Source of the DNA: a virus
Virus record (IMG/VR): IMGVR_UViG_3300030116_004255
Span: 1 to 64,000 of that record
Length of the DNA: 64,000 nucleotides
Strand: one strand, 5' to 3'
Shown: positions 26,395 through 36,726 of the stretch, one piece after another
Layout of the letters: each line of letters begins with the position of its first letter
How positions within the stretch are numbered: position 1 is the stretch's first letter
Notes under the pieces: model-generated
The model's database searches: none
Told to the model about the DNA's origin: nothing
Seen by the model: only the letters and a program-made list of their open reading frames with translations
Program-made: the position numbers and the translations under genes

Positions 26395-29300
26395 TAAGCA
26401 CCTTCTAGCTCATCTATTCTTGCTTCTAATACATCTATCTTAGCTGATAATTGCTGAACTGCTTTTACTAATGGTCCTACAAATTGTGTATAGTCGACTC
26501 TTCCAAAGTCATCTGAATCACTTGTATAACTTTTATCTGTTTCAGTTATATCACCTATCTTTAAGCCACCAAAAGCATTATTACTCCCTGTTTCTGCAAA
26601 CACAGCACTTTTAACTTCCTGTGCTATAAAACCCTGTTGAGTATTTCCAACTAAACTTTTATATTTAGATGCTTCATCGTTATCATCGCTATACTCATTG
26701 TCTAAATATGATGATTTCCAATTAAAATCTCTTGGTTGTAATCTATTAATGAAATCAAGACCTAATGTTATGTCTGTAATATTTTCTTTAAGTCTTTCAT
26801 CAGAGTGACTCACATCAAATCTGTGTTGAGTGATTTGTCCATTTACATAGTTTTGATTTGCGTAGTTTGAGTGATTATGATTATTACCTGTTATTCCGTG
26901 TGGGTTTGTGGAGTTCATAACATGGCTAACTGAAAGTAAGCCGTTATGTGTATTGTGTATTCCACTATGATTGTGTGCGTTTCCATCTATATTATTGTTT
27001 GTTAAGTTTGAATTACCATTTCCATTTCCATTACCATTACCAGTTCCGTATGGGTGATTATGTCCTGCTGAAATATTAGTGCTATTATTTCCAAAACTTA
27101 AATTTATATTTCCATTTGAATTGTTAATGGTTATACCATTTGAGTTGTTAGAAAAGTTAGAAGTTGTTTCGACATTACCCCAAGACATACCATTTCCATT
27201 ACTTTTTAACACTTGACCTGAATTACCTGTATTACCTGATAATGACAAAGCTGTACTAACAGGTGTATAAATAGTCAAATTTGAAGTTGATGATCCTGAT
27301 AGTGTAAGACCTTCTGCTCTAAGTTCCATATCACCCTGACCAGATAATCCACCTGCATATATCTGTATATCATCCCCTATTTCATAACCATAAATTCTAA
27401 ATATATCAGTTCCAACAGCTTCTATAATTCCTCTTGTTCCTGAACTATAAATAAAGTCAATAGCAGAGCCTAAAGCAGCACCTATTTTTACTCTATTAGC
27501 ACCTGTCGAAGATTGTATAATTCCATTAGATCCACCACTTAAAGATGTGTCAACAGTTCCACTTATTGTTCCCCTAGCAGTCACATCATTAAAGAAAGCA
27601 TCGCCATCTGACTCAATGCGGAAACCCTGACTAGAACTATAATTTGTAGTTCTTATATTGTCGCTATCAATAGTTATTCCACCTAAAGTTCCACTTGTTA
27701 AAGCATCACCATCTTGAAAAGGTGTAAAATTTAGTTGGTTAGTTGTTATAGTGCTTGAAGCTATTTGACTTGCTGTAATAGAGTCAGCAGTAATTTTACC
27801 ACCATCAATAGTCGTAGAGTTTGAGTTTACATCACTTGCTGCACCACTAACTTGAATAAAACTAGTATTTAATAAAGAAGCATTTAAAGTTCCTGTTGTA
27901 ATATCACTAGCGTTTAGTGATCCTCTTATAGTTGCATTTTGAAACTCAGCGCTACCATCAGAATTTATAGACCAACCTGCTGATCCTGTTGAATAATTAG
28001 ATGATTTTATAATAGAGTCATTACCAGTATCGCCACTAGCGTCAAGAATTATTGTCTGTCCTGATATTGTACCTGCGGTGACTTTGCCTGCTGAAACATC
28101 AGCAACTTTTAAATCTGTTATTGCTGCATTAGCTATAAGTGCATTTGTGACAGCTAGGTTTGCAATATTTTGTGAATCAACTAAATCTGCACTACCGCTT
28201 TGTTCGTCAGAGGGTTCAGACTCATTACCAGAACTATCAACTGCTGTCACTCTAAAGTAATGAGTATCTGCATTATCTAGATCTATGTAGCCAACAGCAG
28301 CAATACTATTTTGTATATGTGCAGATGTTGCAACTAACTCACCAATTTTAAAACCTGTTTGTGTGACTTTTTTTGTTGTTGAGTTATATTCAAGATCAAA
28401 ACCAGTAGTGGTTGAAGCATATATATTTAAATGGCTAATATCTTTTGCAAGTGTAAAGTTTACAACTGGACTTACTGCATTACCATTGCTATCTTTTGCT
28501 TGTCCTAAGTTATGTACAAATTGAACTCTTAGTGGATTTGAGGCAATAGTTGCAAATCCGTCTGGTTTGTTTGGTGCGCCTGAGTCAGCAGGGGTTTGTA
28601 TTGAACTAACTGTTGAGTATGCACTGTCAAAACCTGCTAAGTCAACTGCTTGAACACCTATCTCATAATAAGTATTAGGTGAAAGATCATAAATAATAAA
28701 TTCTCTTGTATCAAACTCAACTGCTGAATATACATATTGAGTAGCTTGGTTATCATTAGTGTCAATAATATTATTACCGTCACTATCTTGAACTACACGC
28801 CATCTAATTCTGTAATAATCACCGTCAGTAATTGTAGATCCGTCAGTGTTGGTCGGTTGATTCCAAGTGACTTTTACAAATGCTTTAGATATACCATTAC
28901 CGTCTGAGTAAACACCAGCAACAGTATCTATACCATTATTACCAGCAGAGTTAACAGGTTGATCTGGAATAGACTTATCTGGGGAACCTGTTTGGTCAAC
29001 AGTATAACCACTCATTCCCAAACTCTCGCCAATAGTAGGTGCGACATCGCCAATTTCTAATTGGACATCTCCACTTTCCCAAAGTACATAATCAGTAAGT
29101 TCTGTATAGTTTCCATCTTTATCTCTGTAAAAAACACCATAACCCTGTTTCACAGGCCAAGTGACACCTAATATTCTTATCTTTGACGGATTAAGTATTT
29201 GTCCCTGATAAACAGTTTCGTGTAATGAAGATCTCCCATCTTCTATTCTGTCTGCTTCTGTATCTACAAAACCTATATCAGGATCAAAAATAAAAATTTT

Positions 29301-30248
29301 ATCGCCGACTGTAAAGTCTCCAGATATGTCATACTCCTCTAAAGAAACATTTAAAGTTTTCTTTAGTTCGTTCATTTCATTTAAATATGAAGTAGCCCTA
29401 GTAGTTTTGTTTTCACTTGTAGTTTGTGGATCTGAAACATATTGGGTTCTTGATAAAGCTGATCCAAATAAATCTTTGTATGGATTACTACTTACAGTTG
29501 CTTGTCCAATATTTGCTTCTGCACCATACTTATTAGCTATTAACTCTACTGATTTTACAAACTCACTAGCGTCATACTGAGCAACTAAAGTTGTTGTGTT
29601 TATACCAGAAATATTAGGATCGTCACCACTTTGTCCTCTCACAATAATTGTGGAGGGATCACTTGTGTGTCCAGAAAATATAGCGCCTACCGGTCCAGCG
29701 TCAATGAAACCTTTATTATCTACTTTAAATTCAACATTTAAATCTTGACATACATACTTAATTGCTTTTATTGCTGATTCTGCATAATGTTTACCAGTAT
29801 ATTTTTTGCTGTCAGTTGGCTCTGTTATAGTACCTTTTCTAATAGGTCCCTGACCACCAGATTCGTCCCTTAATAATCCTCTTGGTGTTCCTGTAAAATC
29901 TAATGTGTCCTCTAATGTTTTATTTTTATATGACCTAACACCAGTAGGACCACCTGTTTGAGCTATTGGCATACCTCTTGTGTCACTGTCACCTAAATAA
30001 GCAATCAAGCCCTGACCAGTTATTAAAACACTCTCGTCATCTCCTATTTCTAAAGAATAAACAATACCTGTGTATTCTGACGCTGATAGCAAAACACTAT
30101 CAGAAAATTCTTGCACATTTAGATCTCCTGGAACTATAACTATATGTCCCCAAGCATCTATTGTATTTATAACTGAGTTAGGTGTTATCTCTTTATTTAA
30201 AGACAAACTAAATTGTCCTGGAGCCATTAATTTTTCGGTGACAGACAT
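26394..30248 (-). CDS. Tail tip/central fibre with FN3 domain and S74 intramolecular chaperone
   Basis: 1284 aa. N-terminal 400 residues resemble a tail hub (LMAPGQFSLSLN..GHIVIVPGDL, DFTGTPRGLL). A fibronectin-III-like domain follows (VKVTWNQPTN...YRIRWRVVQDSDGNN...LSPNTYYEIGVQAVDLAGFD), then stacked beta repeats, a Gly-Asn stretch with HNH pairs, and a C-terminal Peptidase_S74 chaperone (SDERLKENITD, LQPRDFNWK, QQGFIAQEV, FVGPLVKAVQQL). S74 domains trimerise fibres and then cut themselves off with a Ser/Lys dyad. It sits between the distal tail gene and the fibre block, the right place for a hub-fibre fusion. Confidence 0.83.
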   Translation of the reverse strand: MSVTEKLMAPGQFSLSLNKEITPNSVINTIDAWGHIVIVPGDLNVQEFSDSVLLSASEYTGIVYSLEIGDDESVLITGQGLIAYLGDSDTRGMPIAQTGGPTGVRSYKNKTLEDTLDFTGTPRGLLRDESGGQGPIRKGTITEPTDSKKYTGKHYAESAIKAIKYVCQDLNVEFKVDNKGFIDAGPVGAIFSGHTSDPSTIIVRGQSGDDPNISGINTTTLVAQYDASEFVKSVELIANKYGAEANIGQATVSSNPYKDLFGSALSRTQYVSDPQTTSENKTTRATSYLNEMNELKKTLNVSLEEYDISGDFTVGDKIFIFDPDIGFVDTEADRIEDGRSSLHETVYQGQILNPSKIRILGVTWPVKQGYGVFYRDKDGNYTELTDYVLWESGDVQLEIGDVAPTIGESLGMSGYTVDQTGSPDKSIPDQPVNSAGNNGIDTVAGVYSDGNGISKAFVKVTWNQPTNTDGSTITDGDYYRIRWRVVQDSDGNNIIDTNDNQATQYVYSAVEFDTREFIIYDLSPNTYYEIGVQAVDLAGFDSAYSTVSSIQTPADSGAPNKPDGFATIASNPLRVQFVHNLGQAKDSNGNAVSPVVNFTLAKDISHLNIYASTTTGFDLEYNSTTKKVTQTGFKIGELVATSAHIQNSIAAVGYIDLDNADTHYFRVTAVDSSGNESEPSDEQSGSADLVDSQNIANLAVTNALIANAAITDLKVADVSAGKVTAGTISGQTIILDASGDTGNDSIIKSSNYSTGSAGWSINSDGSAEFQNATIRGSLNASDITTGTLNASLLNTSFIQVSGAASDVNSNSTTIDGGKITADSITASQIASSTITTNQLNFTPFQDGDALTSGTLGGITIDSDNIRTTNYSSSQGFRIESDGDAFFNDVTARGTISGTVDTSLSGGSNGIIQSSTGANRVKIGAALGSAIDFIYSSGTRGIIEAVGTDIFRIYGYEIGDDIQIYAGGLSGQGDMELRAEGLTLSGSSTSNLTIYTPVSTALSLSGNTGNSGQVLKSNGNGMSWGNVETTSNFSNNSNGITINNSNGNINLSFGNNSTNISAGHNHPYGTGNGNGNGNGNSNLTNNNIDGNAHNHSGIHNTHNGLLSVSHVMNSTNPHGITGNNHNHSNYANQNYVNGQITQHRFDVSHSDERLKENITDITLGLDFINRLQPRDFNWKSSYLDNEYSDDNDEASKYKSLVGNTQQGFIAQEVKSAVFAETGSNNAFGGLKIGDITETDKSYTSDSDDFGRVDYTQFVGPLVKAVQQLSAKIDVLEARIDELEGA

Positions 30249-31483
30249 TAGGCTCTAACCAATCTGACAACTTCATAGACATTGTCTAAGTATTGATCTC
30301 TGATCTTGTCAGCAGTATCAATAGAAGTTGCAGATGTCCCATCAAATTCAAAGCCTATAAATGCTTTGAGTGTTGCAGTGTTGCTTGTGCTATTAATACC
30401 ACCATTAGTTGTGTCAACATCAAAGTTGTTTGGTGATCCTAAAACAATTCTATTACCTTCTGTATCGTTAGCTGTTGAGGTTGAATAACTTGTGTTATCA
30501 GTGTAAGCGATAGCAGTAGTTGGCTTTATATTGAATTGAGCAGAAGACCATTGTGACGCAACTATTGAAAAGTGCCTAGCACCTCTTCTTAGTGTCACAT
30601 CAAAAGTTAGTCTTTGATCACGATCAGTAGCGTCGTAATAACTTGTAAGTCTGATTGTTGCTACTTCAGGTTCGTTTTTTAAAATCTTAATTGATCTCCA
30701 ACCCTGCCACTCTGTAAAGCTCGTACCTCTTGAAACAGCAAATTCAGTTGCAGATTTATAACCGTCACCATCATAAGTTTGTATAGTAAACCTAGTTTGT
30801 GCTGTGTTGTTATCAAAAGTCATTTTTACTAAACCATTTTCCAGTATGGTTGATGACGGTGAGTTGTTAGGTGACTCTAGACCACATCTTAGTCTTGACA
30901 CATCAGCAACATCGTCAGTGTATATCTTGCAAGAGTTCTTATAAAAATCGTCAGTATCTATCAAATATTTAGCGTTGTATGATCTTATATCTGACGCATA
31001 CCTTACTATCGTATTACCGTCTGCACCTACTCTTGTAAAGTTTGACGGTGTATTGCTATGGCTATGGTTATATGAGTCAACTGGTCCTGCATAAAACTGT
31101 GTTGTTGTAGAAGTAATAGAGTGATCATTTTCTATCAAACCACCAGAAAACTGGCTTTCAAATTCCAGTTCACCCATATTTCCTAAATAATCTAGATCTA
31201 TATTGTATTCATATCCACCGATCATGACTCTGTTGGTACTAATACCAGCACCCATAACTTTTACATATCCAGACATTGAACTATCCCCAGACCAAATAAA
31301 AGGAACTGTATAATATCCATTTGCACAAGCAAGTAATTCATCCCTTAAATACTTAATAGTGTCTAAGCTACTATCAACAAAAACTCCATTTAAACTTAAA
31401 GAGTGTTCATTACCGCTTTTATTTTGAGTTAAAGATCCTGGTGAAGTAAAAGTTAATCTACCTATTGTTATTGTATTAGACAT
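30248..31483 (-). CDS. Distal tail/minor tail protein
   Basis: 411 aa directly after the tape measure in the transcription order, the usual site of the distal tail protein. It begins TITIGRLTFTSPGSLTQNKS and contains GYYTVPFIWSGDSSMSGYVK; the C-terminal half is beta-rich with many aromatic strands. No enzyme motif. Assignment is by synteny; it could alternatively be a second hub component. Confidence 0.65.
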   Translation of the reverse strand: MSNTITIGRLTFTSPGSLTQNKSGNEHSLSLNGVFVDSSLDTIKYLRDELLACANGYYTVPFIWSGDSSMSGYVKVMGAGISTNRVMIGGYEYNIDLDYLGNMGELEFESQFSGGLIENDHSITSTTTQFYAGPVDSYNHSHSNTPSNFTRVGADGNTIVRYASDIRSYNAKYLIDTDDFYKNSCKIYTDDVADVSRLRCGLESPNNSPSSTILENGLVKMTFDNNTAQTRFTIQTYDGDGYKSATEFAVSRGTSFTEWQGWRSIKILKNEPEVATIRLTSYYDATDRDQRLTFDVTLRRGARHFSIVASQWSSAQFNIKPTTAIAYTDNTSYSTSTANDTEGNRIVLGSPNNFDVDTTNGGINSTSNTATLKAFIGFEFDGTSATSIDTADKIRDQYLDNVYEVVRLVRA

Positions 31484-31595
31484 TTCTTAACCTACACTTT
31501 GGACACACTTGATGATTACCCATTTGATAGAAGTAATCACTACAACCATCTTGTTGACAATAAATCATATTTTCTACCTGTTTATTGTCGATCAT
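31476..31595 (-). CDS. Zinc-ribbon-like miniprotein, 39 aa
   Basis: Lies in the gap after the tape measure and starts with TAATG coupling. Sequence MIDNKQVENMIYCQQDGCSD then YFYQMGNHQVCPKCRLRNV has C-x4-C and CPKC, a compact zinc ribbon. It overlaps the start of the distal tail gene by 8 nt. Possible role in tail assembly; unknown. Confidence 0.55.
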   Translation of the reverse strand: MIDNKQVENMIYCQQDGCSDYFYQMGNHQVCPKCRLRNV

Positions 31596-34500
31596 TATCT
31601 ACCTCTAATACCTGTTCCTATTAATCCTTCTCTATCGAGTTTGGACAATTCTTTTCTAATTGCGATTGCTGCTTTTCTTGCTTGCATTGGATCAGAAGGA
31701 ACACCTGAAACATTTACATTTAAATTTTGTACGCTAATACTACTACCAGTTGTTTTACCTATTGGTGTTATATCAACTCCACCACCAGGTATTGCTCTTA
31801 TCAACTCTGGTCCGTACTCACCAACTAGACCAATTCCAGCGCCCAAGAAACCACCGCCGTAATATCCTGGTATCCTACCGCCTTTGTAATTACCATAAAT
31901 TGTTCCACTACCAGTAGTAAGTTTTATAGTTCTTTCTTGTCCAGTCACTCTTTCTAGATCTTGTTCTATTTGATCTAGTCCAGCATCAAATTGTGATTTA
32001 TCAATATTGATTGTTATTGCTTCTTGCTCTATCTTTAAGTTCGTATTGAAATATTTTTCTGCTATTCCGTCAACTTCATTTGCAAAGTCTTGACCAAGAG
32101 TATCTGCAAGTTCTGATGTCGTATCAACTATTTTGTTTATAACATCATTGTCAATACCTACTACTTGTCCTAGTTTTTTAAATGTTTCAATAGCACCAGG
32201 TCCCATTTGTAGTAATTGAAATGCTTGATTTGCTAAACCAAATTGCTGTTGTGCTAAACGCATTTTTGCGTCTTCTATTTCTTCGTCTAGTTCACTTAAT
32301 CTATTTGCTCTTGCGTTTTCAGCTTTATCCAACTCTTGCTCTGCTAATTGATATTCTGCAAGAGATATGGTGCCTTCTTCGTAAGCAAGTTTTAAGAAAT
32401 CTCTTTTATCTGTGGCGTCCTGTATAGCTTTATTTTGTGCTGCTGTATTACCTTTAAGTAATTCTGTTTGTTCCGATATAAGTTCGTTTAAGTTCTTTTC
32501 AGCTTTTGCTCTACTTCTTTGAGCATTAAATACACCAAATTGAGAACCAAATGCTGAATTAATTTCATTTGTAGCCTCACCAACAGATTGTTTAATTAGA
32601 TCTAAAAAGTCAATCATTGTTCCTTTAAATTCCATTTCTAAATTTGGATAACCCTGTTGTATACCCTCTACAAAACCTAACATTAAGAAATTACCAAGTT
32701 CTTTTGTGACTCTTGATGGTGATCCGAATCCACCCTCTTCTTCTATAACTTTGATAGTATTATCAAAAACTTTTCTCATTGTTTTGTATAATTCTGGTGA
32801 TTCTTCCCTGATACCCTCGATCATACCGCCAATAGTATTACGGCCTAATTCTGTCATTTTATCTACGGCCTCTTCACTTACACCATCAACACTGTCAAAT
32901 AATGCGTCTTTTAATTCGTTAGAGGTAGATAGGTTTGCACCTTCAAGCATTACTTCAAATAGATTTAATTGATCAGCATCGTTTAATAAGTTTTGTATAA
33001 CTTGTGCATATTCAGGTCCTAGAGATGAAAACAATAATGCTGCGTCGTCAAAGCCCTCTTGGACTAAGAAATCAATTTGTTGTTCAAATATTTCTTTAAG
33101 TCTTATTTTGTCAGCTAAATTTTTATTTATTTCTTCAGCAGACATTTGGGCTAATTCCCCAACACCGTCTAAAGTATTAAATAAACCTTCAGCACCAGCT
33201 CTAGCTTGTTCTGCAATTCTTTCAAAAATATTTTCACTATTTTTAACTTCGTCAAATAGACTTGAATAACTATCTTCCGCGTCACCATTTAAACGAATTT
33301 GTTCCATTGTTTGACGGATCATAGTCTCTTGTGCAGGGAACATAACTTCGGTTATACCAAGCTGTTCCATAGCTTGTATTCTTAGTGTTCTTTCTTTTTC
33401 GTCATTGTAAGCCTTTACAACTTGTCTATTTTTTTCAATAGGTCCTAATATTCCATTGTAAAAACTTACTAGTTCTTGATTTTGAGTGACCATCATTGCT
33501 CGTTCTTTTGGACTCATCATTAAGAAATCAAACAAGACAGATTTATCTATATAGTCGTCCTCGTACCCAGCCGTAATGTCTTCAATAAAGGCCTCGACAC
33601 CTTCTCTTGTTTTTGTGACTGTGTTATCAAACCCCTCTATAAAACCACTTTCTAATAGTTTATAACCTTTGCTTGATCCTGGACCGCTAGCTAAAAAGTT
33701 ATTTATATCACCCATAGCTGCTACAAATTGTTGTTCATTTAATATTTGATCTACAAATGCTTCCCAACCGTTTGTATCGCCAGCAATAGCAAAAATTGTT
33801 TTTTCAAGAAAAGCATCTTTATCAAAACCCTCTGGTGCTTTTTCTAAGGCCTCTTGAAACTCCGCGCTGTTAAACAACATTGCTTGTACACCCTGAGCAT
33901 CTGGTCCATCAATACCTGAAAACGCTTCTAATGTACGCCTCATCATTTCTAGCTCACCTGTGGCTGCTGCTGATCTTGCACCTATAATTCCAAGAGTTGT
34001 TCCTAGTAATACAAAGAACCCTGCTGGACCACTAACTAATCCCATAGCTATGGCTTGTACTCTTTGTAGCTGTGCGCCAAAAATAGCTAATGCTAATGTC
34101 AAAGATCCAAGAGCTACTTTCAAAAATCCCATTGCGTTTTCTGACTCAACTATTCCTAATAAAAAGTTTTGTACAAACCTGTTAGCATCTTTAAGAGTTG
34201 GTACTAATTGATCTCCAATTTGTACTTGTAATTCGTTAAATATGTTTTTAGTTATTTGTAATTGTGATTCTAAAGTTGCATATTTCTTTAAGGCCTCTTC
34301 TGTTGCTGCTGTGTTCTCTATCATTGCTTTTGTAGCTAGATCTAGAGTTTCGCCAACCAAACCACCTGCTTCAGCAAGACCAAGAAGTGCAAGCATTGTT
34401 CTACGCTGTGACAGGCCTAGCTTATCTAATAATCCAACTACATCTGTACCACTATCATTTAAAGCACCTAATCCTTCAATAAAGGCCTGTACTGCTCTTG

Positions 34501-35341
34501 CAGGATCGTCTTGGAAAAATGCGGAAAAAGCCTCAGTGACAGATCCACCAAAGTCAGAAAAATCTTGTGTTCCGTTAGCTGCTATTTGTGCAAATAACTG
34601 TACTTCGTCACCAGCAGATATTACAGAAGAGTTAATACTTTGAAATACACGAGCAACCGCAGTACCACCAGCCTGAGCAGGAACACCGATTGCTTGTAAA
34701 GCTGTTGCAAATGCTAACGCATCTTCAGTACCAGCACCTACCTGAGCTGCGGCCTGTTGGATACGCAAAACAGTAGTCATAATTTCTGACTCTGTTGCAG
34801 CAAAGTTGTTTCCTAGATCTACAATTACAGAAGCTATATTTGAAAAAGTTTCGCCATTTGTTTGTGCAATAGCATCTAACCTAGCAAGACCTAGTGCTGC
34901 GTTTTCAACTGTTAAGTTAGTTGTGACAGCTAATTGAGATACAACTTGAATAAATGATGGTAAGTTTTCTACCGCTACACCTAACTGTCCACCAAGCTCA
35001 CCAATTCTATTTAAGTCGTCAGTGCTGACTGGTGATATTGTAGATAATTCTTTTACAGATTCAGCTAAGGCATCAAATTGTTCTTCAGTAGCCTCTACTG
35101 TTTTTCTAATACCAGCAAAGCTAGCTTCAAAAGCTATAGCAGATTGAGCAGCTTTAAAAAATTCAATAGTGATTGCGCCGATACCGATCATTGCAGCAGA
35201 GGCAGCTTTCGCAGCTTGGGCTGCTACCATTTGTTGCTTTTGTGCAGTTTTCTCTACTACATCATCAACATCTTTTTTAAGTTCAACAAAGCCCTTTTGT
35301 TCTATGGGGGTATATACATTAATTACTGCTGGTCTGGTCAT
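31595..35341 (-). CDS. Tape measure protein
   Basis: 1248 aa, the longest alpha-helical protein in the window and located just after the tail chaperones. The N-terminal region (FEASFAGIRKTVEATEEQFD, ELSTISPVSTDDLNRIGELG) is the PhageMin_Tail/TP901 core. Ala/Gly-rich hydrophobic helices around residues 400-460 (GSLTLALAIFGAQLQ, LVSGPAGFFVLLGTTLGIIG) are the usual membrane-active part. The C-terminus has GGGFLGAGIGLVGEYGPEL, the common end motif. The length would set a tail of about 190 nm if the 0.15 nm per residue rule holds. Confidence 0.92.
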   Translation of the reverse strand: MTRPAVINVYTPIEQKGFVELKKDVDDVVEKTAQKQQMVAAQAAKAASAAMIGIGAITIEFFKAAQSAIAFEASFAGIRKTVEATEEQFDALAESVKELSTISPVSTDDLNRIGELGGQLGVAVENLPSFIQVVSQLAVTTNLTVENAALGLARLDAIAQTNGETFSNIASVIVDLGNNFAATESEIMTTVLRIQQAAAQVGAGTEDALAFATALQAIGVPAQAGGTAVARVFQSINSSVISAGDEVQLFAQIAANGTQDFSDFGGSVTEAFSAFFQDDPARAVQAFIEGLGALNDSGTDVVGLLDKLGLSQRRTMLALLGLAEAGGLVGETLDLATKAMIENTAATEEALKKYATLESQLQITKNIFNELQVQIGDQLVPTLKDANRFVQNFLLGIVESENAMGFLKVALGSLTLALAIFGAQLQRVQAIAMGLVSGPAGFFVLLGTTLGIIGARSAAATGELEMMRRTLEAFSGIDGPDAQGVQAMLFNSAEFQEALEKAPEGFDKDAFLEKTIFAIAGDTNGWEAFVDQILNEQQFVAAMGDINNFLASGPGSSKGYKLLESGFIEGFDNTVTKTREGVEAFIEDITAGYEDDYIDKSVLFDFLMMSPKERAMMVTQNQELVSFYNGILGPIEKNRQVVKAYNDEKERTLRIQAMEQLGITEVMFPAQETMIRQTMEQIRLNGDAEDSYSSLFDEVKNSENIFERIAEQARAGAEGLFNTLDGVGELAQMSAEEINKNLADKIRLKEIFEQQIDFLVQEGFDDAALLFSSLGPEYAQVIQNLLNDADQLNLFEVMLEGANLSTSNELKDALFDSVDGVSEEAVDKMTELGRNTIGGMIEGIREESPELYKTMRKVFDNTIKVIEEEGGFGSPSRVTKELGNFLMLGFVEGIQQGYPNLEMEFKGTMIDFLDLIKQSVGEATNEINSAFGSQFGVFNAQRSRAKAEKNLNELISEQTELLKGNTAAQNKAIQDATDKRDFLKLAYEEGTISLAEYQLAEQELDKAENARANRLSELDEEIEDAKMRLAQQQFGLANQAFQLLQMGPGAIETFKKLGQVVGIDNDVINKIVDTTSELADTLGQDFANEVDGIAEKYFNTNLKIEQEAITINIDKSQFDAGLDQIEQDLERVTGQERTIKLTTGSGTIYGNYKGGRIPGYYGGGFLGAGIGLVGEYGPELIRAIPGGGVDITPIGKTTGSSISVQNLNVNVSGVPSDPMQARKAAIAIRKELSKLDREGLIGTGIRGR

Positions 35342-36013
35342 AGTCTTCCTTAACTACTCTTTTTTGATCTTCCAAAAGTTGATCAACAGAAGTAGGAACA
35401 CGATTTCTATTTCTACCCATTCTGCGATCAAGCTCTTCTTTATACCAGCCTGGTGGTGGATCATCGCCTTCAGCTTCTTTACTGTTAGAGAGTTCTTCCA
35501 TAGCAGGCCTAAAGAAGTTTGATTGTTCTAAGGGCATTTTACCAAGTAATCTATAAAATTTGCGCCATTCAACTTCTAGGGGTTCATGTAGATTATAAAA
35601 TCTGAGAAAGTCAGATTCCACATCAGACCATCGATCTACTATGTCAATGATCTTGTATGTTATTTTGGGGAATCAGCGTCATCCTCATCAGTTGGCAGTT
35701 CTTGATCTTGGACTACATCTGCGCCTAGGCCATATTGTTCCATTAGCCAAGCTGATATTTCTTGTAGGGTTTTGAAATCGACTTCTTTTTCTAGTGCGAC
35801 TAAATTTTCAAGACCGAAAATTGAACTAAACCATTGTTTTAAATTTGAGGCTGCTAGCGAGCCATCGTCATTCATCCAAGTCATTTGATCTAAAACAACT
35901 TTGGCTGATAAGAATGGTGGAAAGTTATATTCTTTTCCATTTACCTTAACCACTATTGGTTCGGTATTACTCGCTTCTTTAGCAGCATCAAAATCTTTAA
36001 AACGCTTACTCAT
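35319..36013 (-). CDS. Tail assembly chaperone long form, -1 frameshift product (gpGT-like)
   Basis: Two overlapping frames join through a slippery heptamer C-CCA-AAA at 35669..35663, directly before the short form's TAA. After a -1 slip the frame stays open (ATA ACA TAC AAG ATC ATT GAC) into the region ending at 35319, giving about 231 aa. The downstream part has RKFYRLLGKMPLEQSNFFRP and DPPPGWYKEELDRRMGRN. The arrangement, between major tail protein and tape measure, is that of lambda G/GT chaperones. The second frame has no good start of its own, which supports a fusion. Confidence 0.8.
35660..36013 (-). CDS. Tail assembly chaperone short form (gpG-like)
   Basis: 117 aa: VVKVNGKEYNFPPFLSAKVV then a helical core (LKQWFSSIFGLENLVALEKE) and an acidic end (LPTDEDDADSPK). 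It is the zero-frame product that stops just after the slippery sequence. Such proteins bind the tape measure before tail-tube assembly, with the long form at low stoichiometry. Confidence 0.82.
   Translation of the reverse strand: MSKRFKDFDAAKEASNTEPIVVKVNGKEYNFPPFLSAKVVLDQMTWMNDDGSLAASNLKQWFSSIFGLENLVALEKEVDFKTLQEISAWLMEQYGLGADVVQDQELPTDEDDADSPK
35663..35669 (-). promoter_or_regulatory. Programmed -1 frameshift slippery site CCCAAAA
   Basis: In zero frame TCC CCA AAA TAA; slip gives CCC AAA ATA. It obeys the X XXY YYZ rule and is next to the zero-frame stop. Confidence 0.82.
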
Positions 36014-36040
36014 TGTATCCTCCCATCTTAATTAAGCATT

Positions 36041-36697
36041 TTAGTTGACGGAACCTTCAGTTGTACTGTTGGTGTTGTCAACAATTCTAAACAGATTGTT
36101 CTTACCGTCAGTAGTTCCTACTGCGGTTGATGAGCTATCTGGTACTAATATTTTAAACTCAACAGCAATAAGCACTTTTTGAGGTGCTTTTTGGTGAGCC
36201 ATAGAAAAAGCTCCAACATTGACAGCACGAGGGATCTGTATGTGACGGATAGCGCCACTTGGACCACTTGTGACCAACAATAAGGCTTTTTCACCAAAAG
36301 TAGTTGTTGCAGGTGGAACTAATGAATCATAACCAGTTCCATAAGTTGCATCGTTTTCACTTAATTGTGAAGATGTACCACCAAAAGCAACATTTAAATT
36401 TGCTAAACTAGCTTGTGCTAGAGTACCAGTTAGTCGAACTTCTTGTGCAGTCTTTACAGACTTAATAGGATCAATTTCTTCTGCGACCATAATGTCTTCA
36501 AAAGTCTTGTCATATTCAAGAGTCCAGCCATCTTCAGAGTATCCTATGTCGCCCCAGGAAGAGCTATTGTCTGCCCATTCAGTAGCAGTTGTACTGTCTG
36601 CGCCTGGAAATGCTGTTCCTTTATCTGCTGTATATAGAACACCTGTACCAATAAGAACATCGGATATAGTACCTGATGTATTATATGTTGTTGGCAT
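36041..36697 (-). CDS. Major tail (tube) protein
   Basis: 218 aa, directly upstream of the tail chaperones in transcription order. The N-terminus TYNTSGTISDVLIGTGVLYT plus EVRLTGTLAQASLANLNVAF and LIAVEFKILVPDSSS fits the Ig-like/beta-barrel tail tube of siphoviruses. The downstream frameshift module makes the position diagnostic. A ribosome site AGGAG precedes it and a palindrome lies in the leader. Confidence 0.8.
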   Translation of the reverse strand: MPTTYNTSGTISDVLIGTGVLYTADKGTAFPGADSTTATEWADNSSSWGDIGYSEDGWTLEYDKTFEDIMVAEEIDPIKSVKTAQEVRLTGTLAQASLANLNVAFGGTSSQLSENDATYGTGYDSLVPPATTTFGEKALLLVTSGPSGAIRHIQIPRAVNVGAFSMAHQKAPQKVLIAVEFKILVPDSSSTAVGTTDGKNNLFRIVDNTNSTTEGSVN

Positions 36698-36726
36698 ATA
36701 TTCTCCTAACTTAACTTATACTTTTA

